Below are positions 53,501-64,000 of a stretch of DNA of 64,000 nucleotides, piece by piece (within the stretch, counting starts at the first letter, position 1; every line of letters starts with the position of its first letter). The notes beneath the pieces were generated by a model, which was given only the letters and a program-made list of their open reading frames with translations, had not been told where the DNA came from and did not search any database. Source of the DNA: Craspedostauros australis (taxonomy: Eukaryota > Bacillariophyta > Bacillariophyceae > Mastogloiales > Achnanthaceae); NCBI GenBank assembly GCA_026770025.1, contig JAMXDE010000016.1, forward strand, positions 434,001 through 498,000. Reading direction: 5' to 3'. The position numbers were made by a program, and so were the translations under genes.

Positions 53501-56500
53501 TCGCTCTGAAAGACGACAAATGTGAGTCCGAATGATAGATGACATTGTGTGAGTTACGAATCGATCGCCGCAGCGCATTGTGATGCATTCCATTGGTGCC
53601 CTGTGTGTGGCATGGGTTTGTTATGGTATGGTATATAGCAGATGGAACAATGGTGTCGAGTAGAACTGTCTCAACTGCCACGATACAACCACGCCAATGC
53701 AATTTGGGCCCGCAAATCTGATGTTGTCACATGTGGAAGTATGAGCATGCGAACGCGGCAGTTTTTCCGTACCTTGCCAGGCTGTGAGGACCGAATCCCC
53801 GTCAGCGCTGTCCATCTGGGCGATCTTGAGCAGACTGGTCATATCCAGTAGTCTCTGCTGAGCAACCTCAAGGTCCTTCATGGCTGCCTCTTTTTCGTTG
53901 TCGTGCTTGCGGCACAAAGCCTTGCTTTCAGCGACTGCTTTCTGGTTTGCGCGTAGATCTTCGCCGAGCTTGTCGTTGGAAGCGGCGAGGGTGGCGAACT
54001 CCTCATCCTTTCGTGCCATGGAAGCCTCCAAATCTGCACATCTGGAATCGGCGGCGTCGTAGCTCTCCTGCCATTGAGCAATGGCTGCATTCGCTGCCTC
54101 CTCCTGTTCGCTAAGCTGCGCCTGCATCTCAGAGAGGGACGTCTCCAGATCATGCACTCGAGCTGCGGTTGCGTTTGGATTGGAAATAGGTTGGGAGAGA
54201 ATGAGGACGAGAGTGAGTGAGTCAGTGGGGGGATGAATGAATGGAGGAAGTGGGATAAAGACAAGGTAAGCACAATTGCAGCAAGCTGCAGAGGAGTGGA
54301 GTAGGGCTTCTTTTTTGTGGCCCCGGCGAATTTGCTGCTACAACCAAGGCCCACAGTTCCAACCTACCTTCCCATCGGCCGACCACGCTTTCGTCCTCGT
54401 CCACCATGTTCTGCGCCTCCCGCAAAGTTGATTCGGTCATCGATAGTTCCATCTTCAGCACGTCTATGGCCGCTGTCTTCTCAATCACCATGGCTTCGGA
54501 CGAGCTCAGCCGAGCTTGAAGCTCTTGGATCTCGGTCTTGAGCACAGTGCTTCCGCTCTCATGCTCTTCCAATTTGGTCTCCGATGCCTTCTTTGCATTC
54601 AAAGCTTCTGCCAAGCTGGATTGAGTTTCCGCCAAACTTTTGCTGTGTGTCTCAACAATATCTGCGTGACGCTTCTGCTCTTGTTGAAGCGTGGCTTGTA
54701 AAACTTCGTGCTGCTCCTGCAAAGTTGTCTTTTCTTTTGCCAAATGTTCGAGTTGTTGTTGGACGCCGGCAGCCTCTTGGCTCTTTACTTCGACCAAGCT
54801 TTCAAGCTGCTGGGTGATGGTCACAGTCTCCTGTCCCTTCTCCTGCAATTCCTTCTCCAGTTTGGAGCAACGTTCTTCGATGTTGTTGCAGGAGTCCTGC
54901 CACTGTGCAATGACTCTCTCGGCTTCTGTCCCCTGGTCCAGCAACTGAGTCTTGAGGTCGGAGACAACGTCTTCTAGGCTGCGGATTTGAGCTGTATCAT
55001 GCAAAGCATGCCGTAGGTACGATTGGGAAGTTGGGCGAGAAAATCCAAATTTGGTGAGTGAATAATCGTATGTTGCGGAACAGTGCATACGAATACCATG
55101 CCCGGAGAAGTATCAGACATGACGGCGAGAGCCACTGCTGCTGCAATCCTGCTGAGAGCACGATGCAAGCTCCTTTCGGCAAGTCGGTCACGTCAACTGG
55201 AATGTGGTGACACAGCGCAGATCATGACCAGCAAACCACGGGCCGAACATAATGCAGGTCAAAAAGCACCAGTGATCAGTGCCGCTTCCCAAACATCCAG
55301 CGAACTCACCTTCCCACTCCTGTATGACATCTTCATCCCCATTGACCGTTGCGATGGCTGATCTCAAAGCACCATCCTTCTCTTTCAGCTCAGCATGCAG
55401 AGTGGCAAGAGCCACGGCCAGCGCGTTGCAATCTGCTTGCGAATCGGCCGCATTTGGCGGCGCAGACGCCTGCTTCGTTTCGACGTTGAAGCTCGGTTGA
55501 TCTGAGGTGTTGACTTGCGCCTCCAGAGAAGCGCATCTGTCAAGTGCAGCTGCGTGGTCTGCCTGCAATTCTTGCAGGGCCTCATGAGACTGCCGCGCTT
55601 GCTGCTTCAGCTCTTCCTGAAGCTGCTGTACGGTCCCTTCCAATTCTTCGACTGTGAGGTTCGATTTCGACTTCGCTTCTTCGTGGATAAGCTTGCCATG
55701 CAGATCGGCATGCTGGTCCACGTTGGCAGTCACGCCCTCGTTCGCATCGGCGCTGACGCCAGCTTCACTCGTAACTTCCCGTTCGATGATATCTTCGGTG
55801 GGGCTGCTGGATATCTTGATCGAGGCAAGTTCGTCTTGCAAGCCTTGGATGGTGGAAGAAAGATGGATGATTTCATCTGCAGCAGCATCTCGTTCTGCCA
55901 CGGCCTTGGCCAAAGCTTCCGTCGTTTGCTTTATCTGGTCCACAAGACCGCCGTTGCTGGCATCCATCTCCTGCATTTTCATCTTCCCTTCGTCGATGCT
56001 CTGTTGCATCGAAGACCTTTCGGAAAGCATCTCTGCAATCTTGACCTGGATTTGTTGTGACCAGCTCTCGAATCCAGCCAACCTCTTTTGCAACTCCTCG
56101 TTCGAGCTCTTCAGTCCCATATTTTCCTGCTGCGCGGCGGTGTACTGTTCACGCGCGTTGTCGGAACGCATTTGAATTTGCTGGTTTGCCTCTGCTAATT
56201 GTTGACGAAGACCGCTGATCTCCTGCAATGCTGATTGGTATTGCTGCTCGGCATTCTCCAGCCGAGTGGCCTCGTCCTTCATCATTTTGATTTCGGCTTC
56301 TTGGGTTCTGCATCTTTCGTTAGCCGCGGCCAGGTTTGCTTTTTGCGCTTCCAACTTGGCCTTCAGTTCAGCCGAGAGGGTTGAGTTGGTCGTGTTGGAT
56401 TGTGCATCCTGGAGCCGCTGTTCCAGTGCGGCCTTGTCTGTGGTGAGAGCAGCAATGCTGGACTGGAGCTCATTGTGATGCTGGACGGCATTCGCCATCC

Positions 56501-59500
56501 ACTCCTGTGCAGCATCGTTGGCGGCCACGAGTTCTGAAATGCGGCTGTCCTTTTCCAGTGCATCAGATGGATTGTGCTGCTCGATACCGGTGGAACCAGC
56601 AGCCTGCTCCAATTCCTTCGCCCTGCTTTCGCGTTGATCCAGCTGTTGTTGCAGAGCATCGGTCTTGACTTGAAGGTCGTGTCTTGCTGCGGCAAGTTGT
56701 TCTTGGAGCTGAACTACTTCGTTTGATCCCTCGGCCGGAGCGTTGCTGACCATAGGAGCTGTGTTATTGGCACCAACTGCATTCGCAGATGTTCTGGCTA
56801 ACTGCTGCTGCAAGTCGTTGTTGATCGATGTAAGTTGCTCGAGCTGGTTGCGAGCACTGTCAAGTTGTGCTTGCACTTCGTCAAGCTGGGTTCGTAGACC
56901 CTGCTTTTGGGTATCATCTGTTCGCAGGGCCGATGTCATTGACACGAGCTGGGCTTCCTTGGATTCGACTTCCGTCGCGATCCTGCTTAACTCGTCAGCA
57001 TGCAACTGCTTGGCCTGTTCCATCGACGCCTGAAGTTGGCGCAAGGTGTCATCCTTGACGGAAAGCTCTTCTCTCAACTGAGTCTCGATGAGCCCAGCCG
57101 AATTCAACTTGGATGTAACGTCAACCAATTCGATTGCTGTCGCCTGGCTCTGCTTCGCTTGCTCGAGCTGTTCGCGGCAGGTCGCCAACTCCTGTTCCAT
57201 GGTTGAATTGTGCGATGCCATATCGTTCATTCGAGTGACCGCCATCGCCATCCATTCATCCGCCTTCTTCGCATCTTCACGAAGTCTCGCGATGTCCGAC
57301 CGCAACGTCGTGACTTCCATCGAGCTACCTGCTGCAGCATCTGTTGGCGTTCCCATCGCTGTTGGTGTTGCTGATGATGCCGGTTGCGTCGCTGCTCCTG
57401 CTCCGGGAAGTTCTGGTGAAGGCATCCCTTGGGCTGGGGCGGTTGATGGCGCCGACGCTTGGTTTTGCAGTTTTCTGCATTCCTCCTCGAGCGTGCAGTA
57501 CGCCCCGCTCAACGCCTGCAGCTCTTGCTCCATCTGCTCGCGATTTTGTTCCGCTTCGGTGCGTTGCCGGTTAGACTCGGCAAGGTCGTTCATCACCGCC
57601 TGCGTCTTTTGCTCGCGAGTCTCGATCTCAGCCTGATGCTGTTGTTTGGCATCTGCGAGTTCTTTCTCCAGGCCTGCTACCCTGTCCTCGAGGGCGGCAT
57701 TGTTCGTCGTCAGATCTGTCAGCATGGTGTCAAGTTCTGTCGGGTTGCTCTCCATGCGGCGTTTCCACGTCTCCAGCTGGCTGAGCTGCGACGTTGCCGT
57801 GCTCTCGGATAACTCCAGCTTCAAGCGTAATTCTTCGATCTCCGCAGCCTGCTGCGCCACAATCCGCTGCAAGGCCTTCGATGAGCTTGATGCGGTGGTT
57901 GCGCCACTTGCGGATGTTGCTGGATCAGCGCTGCGGCTGTTGCCTTCAGCACGGGCGTCGCTGTCGTCATCGGATTGGCCTTCGTCGGCGGATTGCACGG
58001 AGTGCGTAATTTCTGCGACAACTCGTTTTCGCACTTTCCAGACCGACCGCGCGTACCACGCATTCCACTCCTTGAAGCCAGGTTCGCACGCCGACCATGG
58101 CAGATCAGTGACGGTCTTCATCTTTTCCAGACTCTGCATGAACTTGGGGATGCCGATCTTTTCAATGATTTGGAGCAAGCCCGATCGGGTCCATCCACCG
58201 CACAGGCTCTCATCTCCCATGAATTCCATTGCCAAACCCAGCAGCAGGCGCACTATCGTGGCCACGTTTTCCGAGACTCCCGACGACGACGACATGGCGA
58301 TGAGGTACGATGACTCGCTGGCCTGCAGCAGCGTCTGAATGACCAGCGGGGCATCGATCGCCCATTGGCAGAAGAATCGAACGATGCTGAGCTGCACGTG
58401 TTCGGCTGGCCCCGTCGCCTTCGATGTGGCGTGCTGCTGAAGGACCGTCAGCATGGTGCCAAAGTCCGCTGCCTTCGGTGTGACGCGCAGCATGATTTCG
58501 CGGCTGGGGATGTCGTCAAGGAAGATGGACAGTCCACCAAGCGCGCCCGAGAGGAAGAGAGCACGATCTTCAGTAAGCGGTTCGTTCACTTGCTGCAACT
58601 GCTCCGCAACTGTGTTCCATAGCTTCTGGACGACGGTTGGTCCGGCAGCGACTGCGAGACTTCCATCCTCCAAGGGAGGTGGCGGCGCCAACGTATGGGA
58701 AAGGTACTCATTGATCCTTTCCTTGGCCATTGTCTTTCGAAGCACATTCAACGCAGCTTGGGATAGACCCAGCCTGTCGTCGTACCCTTGCACGACACCG
58801 CCGGTGCAAACGATTGCGAGCAGACGATCTAGCCCCGCGTGTCGGTCCATGGTGGCCTCGTCGTTGAAGAATTCGGAGATTGCCTCGAGGGTGTTCTTCT
58901 GGAGGTCGGGACTCGGCAGTGCGCAAACGGGAGGATTCGATGGCTGGCAGAGCGCCAGTTCCCAGACCAAACTGCACAGCGCCGGCTGCTCCGTCCACAC
59001 GCTGCGTCTGATGGATTCGACATCCAGCAGCTGTGCGAGTATCTCGAGCACGATCTGGACCACATCTTCTTCTGCTGGGATGAGCCGAGGGATGAAGACC
59101 TCCTCTTGCTGCGTGATGGGTTTCGGTTGATTGGATGCAGCAGCATCCTTCGACGATGATGATGCCGACGCGGGCTTGGATGATCCCGACTGCAGGAGAT
59201 TATCGAGGTCATCGTCGTTCTGTCCCAGCTTGGCCTTCTGCTGACCTCCTTGCTTGGCATTCTTTTGCTTTGCGCGTGCTCTGGCGGCATCGGGAAAGCG
59301 GAAGTCCGATCCGCCCCGGAGGTCTATGAGCTGCGTGAGTCGCAGTGGCAAGTTGGGGCGCTGCCACACGAGCGCGAGGAGGGACTTGTCGGCCGCTCTG
59401 AGAATCTGCTTGACCAGGCGCAGAGCGTCCATGACGATGGGGTTGCCGTTGGTGAGGCCACCCTCCTGCCAACACAAATCCAGGAGCTGCGTCTCGACCT

Positions 59501-60083
59501 CGGCAAAGATCCAGACCTTGGATGCAGCGGCGTACTTTGCCAGCACGCTGGCCACGAGAAGGGCCTCGTTGCGGACGACCTCGGCCGAAGACTCCGCAAG
59601 CACGTCAGCCAGTCTGTGAAGGCCGTTTGGTGCCTGCAGCCACTGGTTCTCCGCTTCTCGGCAGAGGCTGAGCTGTCGGAGCAGCTGCAGGGCGAGCACC
59701 CTGTCATAGTCGGTGCGTTCCTTGGCGCCCATGACGTCGAGCAGGCATTCCAGCAGCGCACCCTTCGATGGGTTGTTGAGGCACTGCTTGGCGCTGTTTT
59801 TGGCGAGGCCGGCCAGAATCTGGAGGATCGTTGGCACTCCCTCCTCGCAGGGGAAGTCATTGTCATGACGCTCCGTGCGCAGGAGATTGATGAAGTGGCT
59901 GAGCAGGCCGTCGCTGTCCAGCAACCAGGAGCTCTCGAGCTGCCCCGCCTTTGACGTCTTCAGCATCCACTTCAGGCTGTCGACGGCGTCCTTGGACGAA
60001 GATGCTGACTGGAAGCGGTCGATCCAGAGCGCCGCATCGGCGGCCGTGGCCGGTTCGTCGCCGTCCCCTGCGCTGCCGCTCAT
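50559..60083 (-). CDS. USO1: Giant golgin USO1/p115 vesicle-tethering protein, five exons
   Basis: Exons 60083-55310, 54991-54368, 54162-53773, 53505-52885 and 52468-50559 join, all in phase 1, to 2772 residues (yeast Uso1 1790, human p115 962). Donors are GTGAGT, GTAGGT, GTACGG and GTGAGT; acceptors are ATACAG, ACCGCAG, TTTCAG and GCGCAG. Residues 1 to about 690 form the armadillo head (EVVRNEALLVASVLAKYA, NPIVMDALRLVKQILRAAD, QKNTLEAISEFFNDEATMDR), as in p115. The rest is nearly continuous coiled coil. The protein tethers COPII vesicles to the cis-Golgi together with Rab1 and golgins. Each of exons 2-5 opens with the same kind of 45-residue module (leucine heptads, then an AIAQWQE-like Trp turn, then RCADLE), and exons 1-4 each close on an EWEG-like sequence. 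A Ser-Glu-rich linker marks the head-coil boundary. Confidence 0.9.
52469..52884 (-). other. Intron 4 of USO1
   Basis: 416 nt, GTGAGT donor and GGCGCAG acceptor, phase 1. The spliced reading is AISQWS-D-KSEELQKAVSALE. Confidence 0.8.
53506..53772 (-). other. Intron 3 of USO1
   Basis: 267 nt, GTACGG donor and GTCTTTCAG acceptor, phase 1. The spliced reading is VLTAWQ-E-RCERFELEV. Confidence 0.85.
54163..54367 (-). other. Intron 2 of USO1
   Basis: 205 nt, GTAGGT donor and ACCGCAG acceptor, phase 1. The spliced reading is VVGRWE-A-RVHDLETSLSEM. Confidence 0.85.
54992..55309 (-). other. Intron 1 of USO1
   Basis: 318 nt, GTGAGT donor and GATACAG acceptor, phase 1. The spliced reading is VIQEWE-A-QIRSLEDVVSDL. 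Confidence 0.85.
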
Positions 60084-60814
60084 CGTCTACAGATATCAAT
60101 CCTTTTTCAACTCAATTTAAGACCTGCTTGGGTGAAGGAGGGTGATATTGTTGCTTCCGCCGCCGCCGCTACTGCTGCTGCTGCCTCGATCGTCGATGAT
60201 GCAGTTGTCGTCGCGTCGATCCCCGATGTGCAATGGTAGTCTGGTTGATGGAGGACGAAGTCTGTTGACACCGCTCAACTATACGTGTCCTCGTCAGTCG
60301 TACTCGTACGAGTACCAGCACTGATGATCTCTGCAGAGAGGAGAAGGCTTGATCCACGCTCAACGCTCGATCGCAATGTCTGTGGTGCCCTCTTTGTGAT
60401 GTCCCAATGACGCGAACAAGGAGGCTTTCTCCGCAACTGCGGCTCAGTGCGTGTCTTTCAGTTTCGTGGTAGTGTGAAGTCGGTAGTCCGTGCTGGGAGT
60501 TGTGTGGGCAGAACGCGATTTTCGGTTGCGTTCGACCAGATTCTGTTTGGCTGAGGTGCCACCAACGAAACCAATTGATTCGGACGAGTCACTTGATTCA
60601 ACAAGCGTTGGGGATTTGAAAGTTGTGGGGATAGTGTGTCCCAACTCTGGTTTACTTTGATCGGTCTTGTCCGTTAGTCCGTTATCCACGTTTTTGCGCG
60701 AAGCCTCTGGAGTGGTGGTGGAAGCAACATCGACGACAGGAACGTTGTGATGATCGGGGAAATGACAATAATACCAACCACGACACTAACATTGATGCCG
60801 AAAACGCTGCGAGG
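60084..60814. other. Divergent promoter region USO1 / alpha-beta hydrolase
   Basis: 731 bp between two divergent genes, with no gene inside. It contains a perfect 16-bp palindrome GTACTCGTACGAGTAC at 60300-60315, 217 bp upstream of the USO1 ATG. Confidence 0.5.
60300..60315. promoter_or_regulatory. 16-bp perfect palindrome in a divergent promoter region
   Basis: GTACTCGTACGAGTAC equals its own reverse complement. Its core CTCGTACGAG recurs at 215-224, and TCGTACGA occurs at 4473-4480, all outside coding regions. A binding site for a dimeric factor is a guess. Confidence 0.35.
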
Positions 60815-62056
60815 ATGGGCCGATCGAAATGCCGAGCCAACAGGCATCTGACGTGGGAGATCATGGATCATACCATGTTCCTCTTTCCGCGAACATGGTA
60901 TGGCCTGTATCGAGTGATGGTCGAGAGCCCGTTCCTTCAGATTGACAGCGCCGCAATGATGAGTAGCTTCATGCGACTGTTACTTCCCTTCGCTGTCATC
61001 GGGTTGCTCAACACTTGTTGCCTTTCGCGGCATGCGAGCATACCATTTCTACCGGCTATGGCATCGCCATGGGCCATTCATTCCATGTGCACCGCAGTGC
61101 CCTACGTGAAGAAGATATCCCAGCAACTCGCCAAATTCCAAGCTGGGAGATTTACGGCTCTGCCATCGGCAATCGACACCATCGAGCAGCGAGTTCAGGT
61201 GCGGCGATTGCAACGCTCTCGAAGATTCGACATCTATCTGCCCACTGGTTTCGATGAACACCGGGCGCATCAAAATGGTGAGAGCATGGGAGAGCATGGA
61301 TCTACCATCAGCCCGATTCTGCTCACACCAACAGAGATTGTCGACGCCGAAGGCGGAGCTGATGCCATTCTGTTGATTCCAGGCGCGCTCGTGCCGCACG
61401 CGGCGTACGCTGAGGTGGCTGCACGCCTCTCTGACGCTGGCTCTGTGGTGGTGGTTGCATCCTTCGAACCGACAAGGCTCGCTCACCGCCACTTGGGGGC
61501 GGATTCACGATCCATCCGCCGAATCATGACGAAGACACAAGCGGCCGTCGGCAAGTCCAGTCTGCGTTGGACCATGTTGGGGCATTCCATGGGCACCTTT
61601 GCCGCTTGCGAGTTGTGGACGAAGTTCGATTGCGTCGATCGGATTGTGCTTTGGGGAATGGGCGCCTTCCCCTCCATCACAGCAGATCTCACGGCAGCTA
61701 CGAAGTCACCAAAACTCCTCATGATTCAAGGCACGAATGATGCCATGGTGAAGTACGGACTCGCCATGGGGTGGCAGAAAGCGTTCGACTCGCTGTTCCC
61801 AACGGAAACAACGCAGCGATTCTGGATCGAGGGCGGCACCCACGATGGGTTCGCAAGTTACGATGAGTCCGAACATCTGCAGAAGCAAACCTCGTCTTCG
61901 CCGCCGTCTTCTGTTCACATCGAGCAGCGTCGGAGGCAGCAAAACTTGGCTTGCAACGTTACGTCGACGTTCATCCTGGAAGAAAAGATTGTACAGCAGA
62001 GAATAGATTCGAGGAGATTGAAGCGAGGTAAAGAAAAGCGAGGCAAAATGAAGTGA
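60815..62056 (+). CDS. Alpha/beta hydrolase, N-terminally anchored
   Basis: 413 residues from ATG 60815; the Met at 60863 (MDHTMFLFPRTW) is an equally good start. A hydrophobic stretch (MRLLLPFAVIGLLNTCC, about 53-69) may be a signal or anchor. The fold core is clear: ILLIPGALVPHAAYAEVAARL (strand and oxyanion turn), the nucleophile elbow LGHSMG (Ser about 273), a strand with LLMIQGTNDAMV (acid Asp) and GGTHDGF (catalytic His). This combination is the alpha/beta hydrolase fold-5 type (dienelactone-hydrolase-like), known widely in bacteria and algae. The substrate is unknown; esterase or lipase activity is inference. The C-terminal 65 residues are basic low-complexity and unlike the family, so an unrecognised intron or an alternative 3' end is possible. 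Confidence 0.75.
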   Translation: MGRSKCRANRHLTWEIMDHTMFLFPRTWYGLYRVMVESPFLQIDSAAMMSSFMRLLLPFAVIGLLNTCCLSRHASIPFLPAMASPWAIHSMCTAVPYVKKISQQLAKFQAGRFTALPSAIDTIEQRVQVRRLQRSRRFDIYLPTGFDEHRAHQNGESMGEHGSTISPILLTPTEIVDAEGGADAILLIPGALVPHAAYAEVAARLSDAGSVVVVASFEPTRLAHRHLGADSRSIRRIMTKTQAAVGKSSLRWTMLGHSMGTFAACELWTKFDCVDRIVLWGMGAFPSITADLTAATKSPKLLMIQGTNDAMVKYGLAMGWQKAFDSLFPTETTQRFWIEGGTHDGFASYDESEHLQKQTSSSPPSSVHIEQRRRQQNLACNVTSTFILEEKIVQQRIDSRRLKRGKEKRGKMK

Positions 62057-63159
62057 GGTGGAACGATAAGGCAACACAGAAGCAACATGGGACCAGAGAG
62101 TGATGTATTCAAATTTGCATGCTTCATGGCATCACGTCGTGAATGATAGATGTGAATGATGGGTGAGCAAGTCCATGACGCTCAGCTGTCGCACATGTCT
62201 ACCAAGAAGGTGGTTGATCTGCGGACGCGCCACTCAACGACTTGGTCAGCCTTGAAGCATAGTACCACAACTGATCATACTTGCGTGATCGCACGCATAC
62301 CATACATAAAAGATCGAATACAAAATCTGAACACGCAAAGCGTGACAAATCGATGCGAAAGAGGCTGGCGAAGATCTTTGTATTGGACACTCTCACACCC
62401 AGACGATGTACACTCTCCATGCACAGAAAGCTGCAAGTGTTATGGAATAGTTTTCTGATGAAAACATGAAGAATGGAGTGGAGTGAAGCGGAGCAGAACA
62501 GGGTGGCCGTTTACAACCGTCGTCTGCACTCGTGCATGTAGACGATAGGAGTTGGTGGGAGTCATGAATCTGCAAGATTCGATTCGTTCGAAAAGATGAT
62601 CAATCATGGGTCTGCGCACTGTTTGCCACACTTTGCCGAAGCGCAAACAACGACAACAACAATTCCCATCTTTGTTCTGAGTCACCTCTCTTCTCTTCCG
62701 CAGCGGGTTCTTGACGCGGCCTCAGACTCTTCTTGTTCCGCATTGGTTGATGTCACACACACACACACATCATCATCAGAAGAGGGGAAGAAGTTTGGTT
62801 GCGACGCAACGAATCGACCTACGACCTGAAGAAGCGGAGTCCCTGCAGCTTGTGCATTGACTCCAAATATCACGATTGTTCTGGACTGCAACAACACTCG
62901 CATTCTCTCCCAACAGAGAGAGAGAGAGCGAGCGATACGTCAAGCAGTGACTCCCGCTCCGTACGACTACTTACGTGCATTACTACCTTCACACGAGGAG
63001 CACCAGTCCTGCTACCATCGATCGTCGTTGTCACACCGTTGTCACGCCGTAGTCTCACCATTACATCTGCGATATCATCAGCAGTTGTCTCCACGATACG
63101 AGTGCCATTCTTGCACAGTGGAGAAGATTCTTCGACGACGAGAATAATTGCCAGTCAGG
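62057..63159. other. Intergenic 1.1 kb, no gene recognised
   Basis: Contains a CA microsatellite (62754-62769) and a GA microsatellite (62915-62928) in the leader region of the ankyrin gene. No coding frame is supported. Confidence 0.45.
62754..62769. repeat. (CA)n microsatellite
   Basis: Eight CA units followed by ATCATCATC. Confidence 0.85.
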
Positions 63160-63843
63160 ATGGCATCGGCAAAGGAACAATGGGGCGGGTCTGAGATGCA
63201 CACGGCGGCCAAGAACGGCGAGTTCAAGAGGCTGCTGGAACTGGCCCGAGGCAACCCGGCCGGTCTTGTCGTTAAGAACCAGTTCCAGCAAACGCCGATG
63301 CATTACGCCATGCGATACGGTGCGCCGACAGACATCGTGCTGGACCTCATCGAGCTCAACCATGCGGTCCTCACTGTCAAGAACGACGAGGGGGATCTGC
63401 CGCTTCACAGCGGTTGCGAATTTGGCATGAGCATCACCACGCTGCTGGCGTTCGTCAACATGGCACCAGCGACCGTCGATTTCGTCAACAAGGAGAACAG
63501 GACACCGTTGGAGGTGGCCAAGAGCGCCACCGTCTTTATGATGGGCTGCTCGTGGCACTTCTTCCGGGAGGACTACGCCCGCGTCAAGGCCGCATTGGAA
63601 ACCCCATCCGTGCGCGAAGCGCTGTGGGAGGCGCAAAAGGCGACCAACTTTCAGACAGTCTCCAACGTCCAACCTGTGCACGACGTGTGGAACCGGGATG
63701 TCGCGGCGGAGCAGGAGCAGCAGGGCCGGTTGCAAGAGCATCTCAAGAGTCTCAGCAAACCGCAAGTGTATATGGGTATTCCTGTGGATCCCAACATTCG
63801 AGCCAATTTGGCGGAGATACAGGACATGTACATGAGCAGCTAG
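63160..63843 (+). CDS. Small ankyrin-repeat protein
   Basis: 227 residues from ATG 63160 (MASAKEQWGGSEMHTAAKNG). Three to four ankyrin repeats cover residues 10-125: EMHTAAKNGEFKRLLELARG, TPMHYAMRYGAPTDIVLDLIE, LPLHSGCEFGMSITTLLAFV and TPLEVAKSATVF. They keep the TPLH-like turn and the GxxxIVxxLL helix pairs. The rest is a charged helical tail with a Gln/Glu-rich segment (AAEQEQQGRLQEHLKSLS). Stramenopile genomes carry many such short ankyrin proteins, and function cannot be inferred. The stop is 157 bp from the window end. Confidence 0.8.
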   Translation: MASAKEQWGGSEMHTAAKNGEFKRLLELARGNPAGLVVKNQFQQTPMHYAMRYGAPTDIVLDLIELNHAVLTVKNDEGDLPLHSGCEFGMSITTLLAFVNMAPATVDFVNKENRTPLEVAKSATVFMMGCSWHFFREDYARVKAALETPSVREALWEAQKATNFQTVSNVQPVHDVWNRDVAAEQEQQGRLQEHLKSLSKPQVYMGIPVDPNIRANLAEIQDMYMSS

Positions 63844-64000
63844 AGACCTGCGACGTCAAGTACGGGTATTGGTTGCGCAAGGCCACAATTTATGACAACC
63901 AGACCGTCGCTGTAGATTTAGAGATTGGCATACTCGCACGTATGGTAATAATGCGATGAAGACACATGTACATGGAAGTGATATTTTTGGATGGCTGTGT
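63844..64000. other. 3' flank of ankyrin gene
   Basis: Nothing recognised in the last 157 bases. Confidence 0.5.

Noticed and set aside
52877-55088. Treating the three short coiled-coil frames as separate genes
   Set aside because: Each is bounded by phase-1 splice sites and joins the flanking frames to one USO1 protein.
1-64000. tRNA, rRNA and CRISPR features
   Set aside because: A by-eye scan for the tRNA B-box (GGTTCRANNCC), rRNA-like blocks and regular spacer arrays in intergenic DNA gave nothing convincing.

Overview
The window looks like a nuclear contig of a photosynthetic or recently photosynthetic stramenopile, most probably a diatom. The reasons are the transmembrane LRR protein with a Cys-Trp-Gly-x-x-Cys capped repeat head of the kind expanded in diatoms, a Ty1/copia element whose pol resembles the aquatic CoDi-type copia lineages, spliceosomal introns of roughly 190-420 nt with GTRNGN donors, and compact genes on both strands. 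No operon-like layout, rRNA, tRNA or CRISPR signal was seen. The species assignment is inference.

Layout. 1-1000: no gene. 1001-2299(-): proteasome lid subunit RPN9/PSMD13. 3136-4167(-): membrane-anchored SDR of the DHRS7 type. 4876-12176(+): a whole-looking Ty1/copia retrotransposon with two identical 170-bp LTRs and a 5-bp target duplication, sitting in the gap between two divergent host genes. 12917-14893(+): multi-pass rhomboid-like protein. 15252-15662(-): small single-TM, Ser-rich protein. 16659-17189(-): ICT1/ArfB-type peptidyl-tRNA hydrolase. 18277-20427(+): helical-repeat protein resembling neurochondrin. 21093-21884(+): mitochondrial p32/MAM33. 22154-27032(-): a three-exon C2CD5 orthologue. 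27807-29729(-): LRR transmembrane protein. 31467-46327(-): a two-exon UBR4/BIG giant protein. 46328-50558: a 4.2-kb gene-poor stretch with small hairpins and an 11-bp degenerate tandem repeat. 50559-60083(-): a five-exon giant USO1/p115 golgin. 60815-62056(+): alpha/beta hydrolase. 63160-63843(+): ankyrin-repeat protein.

The gene models for C2CD5, UBR4 and USO1 were assembled by hand. Every proposed junction keeps the frame and restores family-like sequence across the splice. Functionally the set is ordinary housekeeping (proteasome, mitochondrial translation rescue, Golgi tethering, N-degron recognition, C2/membrane trafficking) with no evident pathway cluster. The points most worth a second look are the modular phase-1 exon architecture of USO1, the apparent absence of the C-terminal hemi-RING module from UBR4, the young copia insertion with non-TG/CA LTR ends in a divergent promoter region, and a coding-like second frame abutting the ICT1 start.
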